Assembly: GCA_937960715.1 (NCBI GenBank)
Contig: CALGOO010000114.1
Coordinates: 1 to 18,842, forward strand
Direction: 5' to 3'
Length of the DNA: 18,842 nt
From: an uncultured Candidatus Competibacteraceae bacterium
GTDB lineage: Bacteria; Pseudomonadota; Gammaproteobacteria; Competibacterales; Competibacteraceae
Positions 14,008 to 18,842 of the stretch are shown here, piece after piece. The first letter of the stretch is position 1; every line of letters starts with the position of its first letter. The position numbers were made by a program, and so were the translations under genes. The notes beneath the pieces were generated by a model that searched no databases, was not told the DNA's origin, and saw only the letters and a program-made list of their open reading frames with translations.

Positions 14008-14538
14008 ATGCTCGCACCCATCATCTATGCAAAAACCGACAAGGGTCGGAAAGAGATTGAAGGTCGCGCATACGGTCTGTCCGCAAAGGGGCGCAGGGTT
14101 CTGATCCTGGTTGATGCCCAGAAAACGGAGGCCGATCTGTCGGTGGCAGCGGGTGTTGGCAAGGAAATCCAACCGTTATTGAAGTTGCTGCTCGACGGCG
14201 GCTTTATCGCGCCACGTGATGCGCAAACTATCCAGGCTTCAGAAGCGCTCGCTCCCGTCTTGGCTGAATCCGCATCACCCTCCCCACCTATGCCAAGACC
14301 GAAGCGAACAGAATACCCACCTGAGGACATTGCGCTGGTCAAAAAAGTCATTCTGGACACGATAGATGAATATTTAGGTTTGCTAGGCGCGGATATCAAG
14401 CGGCGAGTTGAAGCATCAAATGATTCCAGCTCGATCATTAGCTGTATTGCGAGATGGAATTTAGCCATGCGCGAGAGCAAACTGGCCAAGCCTGTCGCCG
14501 GTTACTACTTGCAGAAGGTTCAAGCCATTCTGGATTGA
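14008..14538 (+). CDS. Hypothetical protein with a winged-helix-like N-terminus
   Basis: The family is not firmly recognised. The 176-residue product has no signal peptide or membrane segment. Residues 1-70 (YAKTDKGRKEIEGRAYGLS, then RRVLILVDAQKTEADL and LLKLLLDGGFI) have the spacing of a winged-helix fold of the kind found at the start of several proteobacterial proteins of unknown role. A Pro/Ser-rich linker (about 85-110) leads to a helical C-terminal part. AGGTG lies seven bases before the ATG. The gene is divergent from the retropepsin-metF operon and converges with the protease gene, so it is a separate unit. Its GC is closer to the accessory segment than to metF. A regulatory or signalling role is only a guess. 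Confidence 0.75.
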   Translation: MLAPIIYAKTDKGRKEIEGRAYGLSAKGRRVLILVDAQKTEADLSVAAGVGKEIQPLLKLLLDGGFIAPRDAQTIQASEALAPVLAESASPSPPMPRPKRTEYPPEDIALVKKVILDTIDEYLGLLGADIKRRVEASNDSSSIISCIARWNLAMRESKLAKPVAGYYLQKVQAILD

Positions 14539-14600
14539 GATTTTTGCTCTTCGATGGTTTTGTACGGAATCTGGGTGATCATCAGGGAACAATTATATGG

Positions 14601-17198
14601 CTAGGCCGAAGCGATAATCCGAACGGCTAATTTTTCTCGAACCCGCTCATAAATCGGAATGTCACTTTTCTCTGCTACCTCCAAGGTAACAGCAAGGCCG
14701 TAAGGGATTGCTTCATCAAATTTTTGGCCGGTGTCGCCTTGCGCGGCGATTTTTATTCGCAGGCTGTCACCGTCTTGGAAAACGCAGGCTTTTTTCCCTT
14801 CCAGTACTTCGTGCTGAACTGTGCCCTTTTGAGTTTGTTGCCAGTCAGCGTGTTGTCTATCGACTGCCAAGAGGTTTTTGGGTGGCTGAAAGCTCAATTT
14901 GGCTTTGCGATACACTCGATGGGCGGGATTGACTGGAGTGAGCCAAGCTAGCGTGATAATCAGCCGGCGCCATTCCGTGGTATTGCTTAACTCAACGGGA
15001 AGTGGAAATTCGTATTCATGAGCTTCATCCTGCTGCAATAATCCGGCTCCCAGTACCGTAGCACGCTGGGCGGCGCAGGCTTCTACTCGTGCTGGGTCGG
15101 CAATACCATAGCCAAGAAATCGGGCCATTCCCCGTTTCTGTTTTTGGCCTGTTGGAACAACTGATTGCAACAGACTGACGGCTTCATTTGGCCAAGCAGC
15201 GCTATGAACGATTAATGCCTTCAATAACGGGGCAGTAGTATTTCTATTAATACAATCACCGCCAGGTAAGTTTTGCAGTTCTTCTAAAACTTCGTAAAGC
15301 TTAGCGGTGGCGCGAGTCGCTAATGCAGTGGCGTTGCTGGTGCCACGGGTCCAGATATAGCGATTTATTGCGCCCGTACCTGTATTGTCTGGTACGGCAA
15401 CTTTTTGTCCGGGAGCGATTTTAGATTCATCGATGGCATAAGCTCCATTCGAGGTAAGGCAGTAACGATAGAGTTGCCTCCCACCGGGTAGCAGGATTTC
15501 TGGTTTGATTGCTTGTCGGAAACCTGGACCCAACCGACTGATTGGGCTGGGAAGTTTGTTGGACGGTAGTAAATCAACTCGTTTATGCAGATAGGAAATG
15601 GTCGAATAGTCTATATGTTGAGCGCCTACCGTAAGGACATTCATAGCTTCGCCCGGACTTAATAATCGTCGAGCGGGCAAGGTATTTTGGTGGTGGCAGA
15701 GCAAGTTTTGAATTTTTTCTTCATCTGATTTAGTGGAAAATGATGATTCATCAATGTCTAGGTTTATGTTGCTTGCCTGATTTCCAGCACTGACACAAAA
15801 GAGCAGTTTATATTTCCATGCCAACCAGTCGATCAGTCTTGCCCAAGAACTCATCTGCCGGTCAAACGGTTGTTCACCAACAGAAAGATTGACGATGCGG
15901 ATATTAGGTGCGATCGGGTTGTTTCCTTCAAACATTTCGACAATGGCACGGTGTACTCGATCCTCGGCAAAAGCATCTTCTGGAATATGTTCTTGTTCGG
16001 CAGCATTCCCGTTCCAATGACGACTTGCTAAATCAGGTTCGAGAATCGGGCGACAGAATATGCGTCGGCTTAGCGGCGGTTCATCAGCATCCCGTTCACC
16101 GTGCAAAATCAACGAAGACATGGCAGTGCCATGGCGCATTTCCTGTGGCAGATACTTGGAAAGTAGGTCGTCGGGATCGTAGAGGGTGATTCGGCCATTC
16201 AAAGCGTCATGTTCAACCAAAGGATAACCGTCGAGTACGGCTACAACCGGTAGATTGTCGCTTGGTGGAAGCCCGAAAAATTCAAAGGGCTTGCTTTCTC
16301 CAGGTAAAGCTACAACACCTTGAGCGATTGGTAGAAAGGTTTTAATGGCATTATTACGGAATAAAGCGGCTAGAACAGTTTCATCTTCTGATTCCCGCAC
16401 CAGAAATGCGGAACGTGCTACCGATGCAGGGATTCGACCTTTCAAGGCATGGAAATGAATTTCATCTATCCGCATACTCGCCAAAATTTCTCCGCCAGCG
16501 GCAATAATCGCTTGGCCGACAGTGTGTTCTTCGGCTTGTTGATGGGCTTGGCGACTGGAGTCATCCGATTTTTCGGGATAACAAAGTTCTGCACGGAAAG
16601 TGACAGGAGCATTCGGATCGTCTTTTATGCTCTGCGCCCAATCATCCAGGATACCGGAGTCAAGTAACCGATCTTTGGCGCTCCAACGGCGAATTTCTTT
16701 AGCATGGCTGAAAATATCCCGCCATTTGGCATTCCCCTGGCCGAGAGGTTGTGCCTTCTTAAAACGCTCCCAAAGCTTTAGAAGTTGCTCTAGTGCTTGT
16801 TGATCAGTCATTCCCAGATAAAGTCGCCCATCTAAGTGTTTTTCAGTACGCTGGCCGTTTTTATCCAGACAATAAAAATCGTCGTCTGGCTCCAAATCAT
16901 CCAGGTCGATTTCCCCCAACCAGCCTATTCCGATAGCTTGGGTTGCACGGTAAAAATCTTCGATGCGCCCACGAGTTTCGATAACCAGAACGAACTCGGG
17001 AAAAAGACCTTGGGAATCTGTTTGAAGCGCCAAACGTTCGGCCTCAAAAGCTTGTTGCAGGCGCTTGAATTGGGGACCGAGGCGTTTTATTTGCTGCGAT
17101 CTATCCGGCGCATGAGGTAGCGTTCCTCCACCGGATCCTTTATCGCGCTCAGCGCGTTGAAAAGATGGGAAAATTAACAACGGCTGTTCCGACGCCAT
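14601..17198 (-). CDS. Cytoplasmic subtilisin-like (S8) serine protease, partner of an AAA ATPase
   Basis: The 865-residue product holds an intact subtilase triad: D323 (VVAVLDGYP), H356 (MRHGTAMSS) and S621 (RGTSNATALATR), with the oxyanion asparagine N473 in CVSAGNQ. No signal peptide or prodomain is seen, so it acts inside the cell. Residues 1-310 are a long unique N-terminal region, hydrophilic and partly helical. Insertions lie between the catalytic His and Asn and before the Ser, and about 225 residues follow the catalytic domain. It starts 20 bp after the ATPase gene, with AGGAGAG before the ATG, in one operon. Pairs of this protease type with an AAA ATPase recur in bacteria; their function is not established to my knowledge. 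GC is near 48%, well below pyrC or nrdJ, suggesting transfer. Confidence 0.92.
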   Translation of the reverse strand: MASEQPLLIFPSFQRAERDKGSGGGTLPHAPDRSQQIKRLGPQFKRLQQAFEAERLALQTDSQGLFPEFVLVIETRGRIEDFYRATQAIGIGWLGEIDLDDLEPDDDFYCLDKNGQRTEKHLDGRLYLGMTDQQALEQLLKLWERFKKAQPLGQGNAKWRDIFSHAKEIRRWSAKDRLLDSGILDDWAQSIKDDPNAPVTFRAELCYPEKSDDSSRQAHQQAEEHTVGQAIIAAGGEILASMRIDEIHFHALKGRIPASVARSAFLVRESEDETVLAALFRNNAIKTFLPIAQGVVALPGESKPFEFFGLPPSDNLPVVAVLDGYPLVEHDALNGRITLYDPDDLLSKYLPQEMRHGTAMSSLILHGERDADEPPLSRRIFCRPILEPDLASRHWNGNAAEQEHIPEDAFAEDRVHRAIVEMFEGNNPIAPNIRIVNLSVGEQPFDRQMSSWARLIDWLAWKYKLLFCVSAGNQASNINLDIDESSFSTKSDEEKIQNLLCHHQNTLPARRLLSPGEAMNVLTVGAQHIDYSTISYLHKRVDLLPSNKLPSPISRLGPGFRQAIKPEILLPGGRQLYRYCLTSNGAYAIDESKIAPGQKVAVPDNTGTGAINRYIWTRGTSNATALATRATAKLYEVLEELQNLPGGDCINRNTTAPLLKALIVHSAAWPNEAVSLLQSVVPTGQKQKRGMARFLGYGIADPARVEACAAQRATVLGAGLLQQDEAHEYEFPLPVELSNTTEWRRLIITLAWLTPVNPAHRVYRKAKLSFQPPKNLLAVDRQHADWQQTQKGTVQHEVLEGKKACVFQDGDSLRIKIAAQGDTGQKFDEAIPYGLAVTLEVAEKSDIPIYERVREKLAVRIIASA

Positions 17199-17218
17199 GG
17201 ACTACTCTCCTGTTTGCT

Positions 17219-18208
17219 TTATTCGTTCACTTCCGAGTTGGCTTTTACTGTCGCCCGATTTTGCCACTGTCTGAGTTTGAGTTGAGTCAGTTCGTGTGGA
17301 TGATCGGTTTTCCCTGTCAGAATGGCTTGTCGAAAAACATCCACGCAAAATTCTTCGACCTCGGCAAAACTGTGTCCCAAAAGCTTTTCGGCAATGGTCC
17401 CAGATGCTAGGTTGAATTGGAAACGGCGTCGTTCCGCAAAGGATTCAACGAATCGGGCAATCTGGCTCCGGGTCGGCGCTGGGAGAATTATCCGTAACTC
17501 GAAGCGACGCCACGCCGCTCTATCCAGCAATTCTGGGTGATTGCTGGCGGCGATGGTCACTACATAGTCGGGCAGGCGGTCAATTTGCGTAAGTAGCGTA
17601 CCAACGACTCGCTTGATTTCACCGGTCTCCCGATTATCGCCGCGTTCCTTTCCGAGAATTTCAAACTCATCGAAGAATAAAACACAATGTTGTGTTCGGG
17701 CATAATCGAATACTTTTTGCAAACGACTTCCCGTTTCCCCAAGGAAGCTACCGATGAGACTTTCATAGCGGACCACGAGCAGTGGTACTGCAAGCTCATA
17801 AGCGATGGCTTCAGCAAGCGTTGTCTTACCATTGCCTGGAGGACCTGCCACCAGAAGTTTATGGCGAGGCGATAGACCATAGGTTTTCAGGAGATCACTG
17901 CGGTGCTGTTCCGCAATCAGTTCGCGACAAAGAGCTTCCGTTTCTGGAGCGAGCACCAGCATATTCAACGGGCGCTCAGGAGTTTGTTCTAAAACAAAAG
18001 AATGCGCCCCATTTTCAATGGGAGTTCGCCGTGCTTGGGATGCACTGGTTGAAGCATTTTGAACAACAGAAACCAGGCGGTCAGCGAGAATGTTATGTTT
18101 CTTAGCTCGTTCATCAGCAATCAGGGCTTCAGCGTGACGCCGGAATAACACGGCATCACCTGAAACTCCGGCTTTTACGAGTCCAATCAATATATCTGCA
18201 TTTGCCAT
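17219..18208 (-). CDS. AAA family ATPase, first gene of the ATPase-subtilase module
   Basis: The 329-residue product has a helical N-terminal part of about 110 residues and one AAA module: Walker A GPPGNGKT (122-129, K128), Walker B VLFFDEFE (D180, E181), sensor AASNHPELLD and an arginine-rich finger region AAWRRFELRI, then a helical lid. It resembles the classic remodelling AAA proteins that form hexamers. Next to a subtilase it may feed, gate or restrain the protease. The ATG at 18208 is preferred, although its ribosome binding site is weak. An in-frame TTG at 18238 lies in the loop of a hairpin and is less likely. It follows ahcY by about 53 bp on the same strand. Confidence 0.9.
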   Translation of the reverse strand: MANADILIGLVKAGVSGDAVLFRRHAEALIADERAKKHNILADRLVSVVQNASTSASQARRTPIENGAHSFVLEQTPERPLNMLVLAPETEALCRELIAEQHRSDLLKTYGLSPRHKLLVAGPPGNGKTTLAEAIAYELAVPLLVVRYESLIGSFLGETGSRLQKVFDYARTQHCVLFFDEFEILGKERGDNRETGEIKRVVGTLLTQIDRLPDYVVTIAASNHPELLDRAAWRRFELRIILPAPTRSQIARFVESFAERRRFQFNLASGTIAEKLLGHSFAEVEEFCVDVFRQAILTGKTDHPHELTQLKLRQWQNRATVKANSEVNE

Positions 18209-18223
18209 GGCTGGAATGCCTGA

Positions 18224-18252
18224 AGGGGCGGTTTGCAAATCATACCGCCCCT
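18224..18252 (-). other. Hairpin between ahcY and the ATPase gene
   Basis: AGGGGCGGT and ACCGCCCCT form a perfect nine-pair stem around an 11-base loop, starting nine bases after the ahcY stop. There is no U-run on the minus strand, so it is not a full intrinsic terminator. It may stabilise the ahcY transcript end, weakly attenuate read-through, or be the remains of an ahcY terminator cut by insertion of the accessory segment. Confidence 0.55.
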
Positions 18253-18261
18253 AAACGCATC

Positions 18262-18842
18262 TTAGTAGCGATAATTCTCCGCCTTATACGGCCCATCCAC
18301 CGCGACGCCGACATACGCGGCCTGCTCCGGGGTCAGCGCGGTCAGCCGGGCGCCGATCCGATCCAAATGCAGCCGGGCGACCTTTTCGTCCAGATGCTTG
18401 GGCAGCACATAGACCTTGTTTTCGTACTGCCCACCACGGGTGAACAGTTCGATCTGCGCCAACACCTGATTGGTGAAGGAGTTGGACATCACGAAGCTGG
18501 GATGGCCAGTGGCGCAACCCAGATTGACCAACCGCCCTTCGGCCAACAGGATGATGCGCTTGCCGTCGGGAAAAATGATGTGATCCACCTGCGGCTTGAT
18601 GTTTTCCCAGCGATATTGCTTCAGGCTGGCGACCGCGATTTCGGAATCGAAATGGCCGATGTTGCAGACGATGGCCTGATTCTTCATCCGCGCCATGTGG
18701 TCGTGGGTGATGACGCCGACGTTGCCGGTGGCGGTGACGAAAATGTCGGCTTGACCCGCCGCGTCGTCCATCGTGACCACCCGATAACCTTCCATCGCCG
18801 CTTGCAGGGCGCAGATCGGATCGATTTCGGTGATCCACACCG
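18262..18842 (-). CDS. ahcY: Adenosylhomocysteinase, C-terminal part (5' end outside window)
   Basis: This cytoplasmic NAD enzyme splits S-adenosylhomocysteine to homocysteine and adenosine, clearing the product of methylation reactions. The last 192 residues are visible and end normally in PYKAENYRY. Family motifs include TEIDPICALQAAMEGYRV, FVTATGNVGVI of the NAD domain, IVCNIGHFDSEI, LLAEGRLVNLGCATGHPSFV and MSNSFTNQVLAQIELF. The start of the gene lies beyond the right edge; the GTG at 18838-18840 is an internal valine codon and not a start. GC is high, unlike the adjoining ATPase gene. Its usual neighbour metF is displaced by about 4.8 kb. Confidence 0.97.
   Translation of the reverse strand, partial: VWITEIDPICALQAAMEGYRVVTMDDAAGQADIFVTATGNVGVITHDHMARMKNQAIVCNIGHFDSEIAVASLKQYRWENIKPQVDHIIFPDGKRIILLAEGRLVNLGCATGHPSFVMSNSFTNQVLAQIELFTRGGQYENKVYVLPKHLDEKVARLHLDRIGARLTALTPEQAAYVGVAVDGPYKAENYRY

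Noticed and set aside
18209..18238. TTG start for the AAA ATPase at 18238
   Set aside because: It lies in the loop of a hairpin and only adds ten residues; the ATG at 18208 starts at the conserved-looking helical domain.
1..18842. CRISPR array, tRNA, rRNA, transposase or integrase
   Set aside because: No regularly spaced direct repeats, cloverleaf-like sequence, or mobile-element protein motifs were seen on either strand.

Overview
The window looks like chromosomal DNA of a GC-rich gammaproteobacterium that stores polyhydroxyalkanoate. The evidence is a PhaI-type phasin, an AmtB ammonium channel behind a sigma-54 promoter, a B12-dependent (class II) ribonucleotide reductase with NrdR boxes, and standard pyrC, metF and ahcY genes. 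A relative of the Competibacter/Contendobacter group would fit, but that placement is an inference from gene content and not proven here. No tRNA, rRNA, CRISPR array, transposase or integrase was seen.

Layout. 1-846 (-): secreted TolB-like beta-propeller protein, running off the left edge. 876-1034 (-): its leader, with a promoter, a GEMM-I (cyclic-di-GMP) riboswitch aptamer and an overlapping intrinsic terminator. 1040-1623: non-coding, with a large GC-rich inverted repeat. 1624-2658 (+): pyrC. 2666-2809: first copy of a dispersed intergenic repeat. 2937-3326 (+): phasin plus terminator. 3556-4936 (+): sigma-54 promoter and amtB. 4970-5650 (+): unknown protein. 5840-8563 (+): P-type cation ATPase, followed by the second repeat copy. 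8713-10875 (-): nrdJ, with two NrdR boxes 31 bp apart in its promoter. 11096-12492 (+): strong promoter and two lipoprotein genes, the second FlgO-like. 12514-12548: terminator shared with convergent metF. 12569-13845 (-): metF and an upstream retropepsin-like gene coupled by TAATG. 14008-14538 (+): unknown protein. 14601-18208 (-): a two-gene AAA ATPase / subtilisin-like protease module. 18262-18842 (-): 3' part of ahcY.

How the genes relate. AhcY and MetF both serve the methionine/SAM cycle and are commonly adjacent in proteobacteria; here about 4.8 kb of lower-GC accessory DNA lies between them. That segment holds the AAA-subtilase pair, the most system-like element in the window: a predicted cytoplasmic serine protease with an intact Asp/His/Ser triad, 20 bp downstream of an ATPase with intact Walker motifs. 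The best-supported regulatory finds are the c-di-GMP riboswitch of the propeller gene, the sigma-54 promoter of amtB and the paired NrdR operators of nrdJ. Together they point to a bacterium that tunes surface functions by c-di-GMP, scavenges ammonium under nitrogen limitation, and makes deoxynucleotides with or without oxygen.
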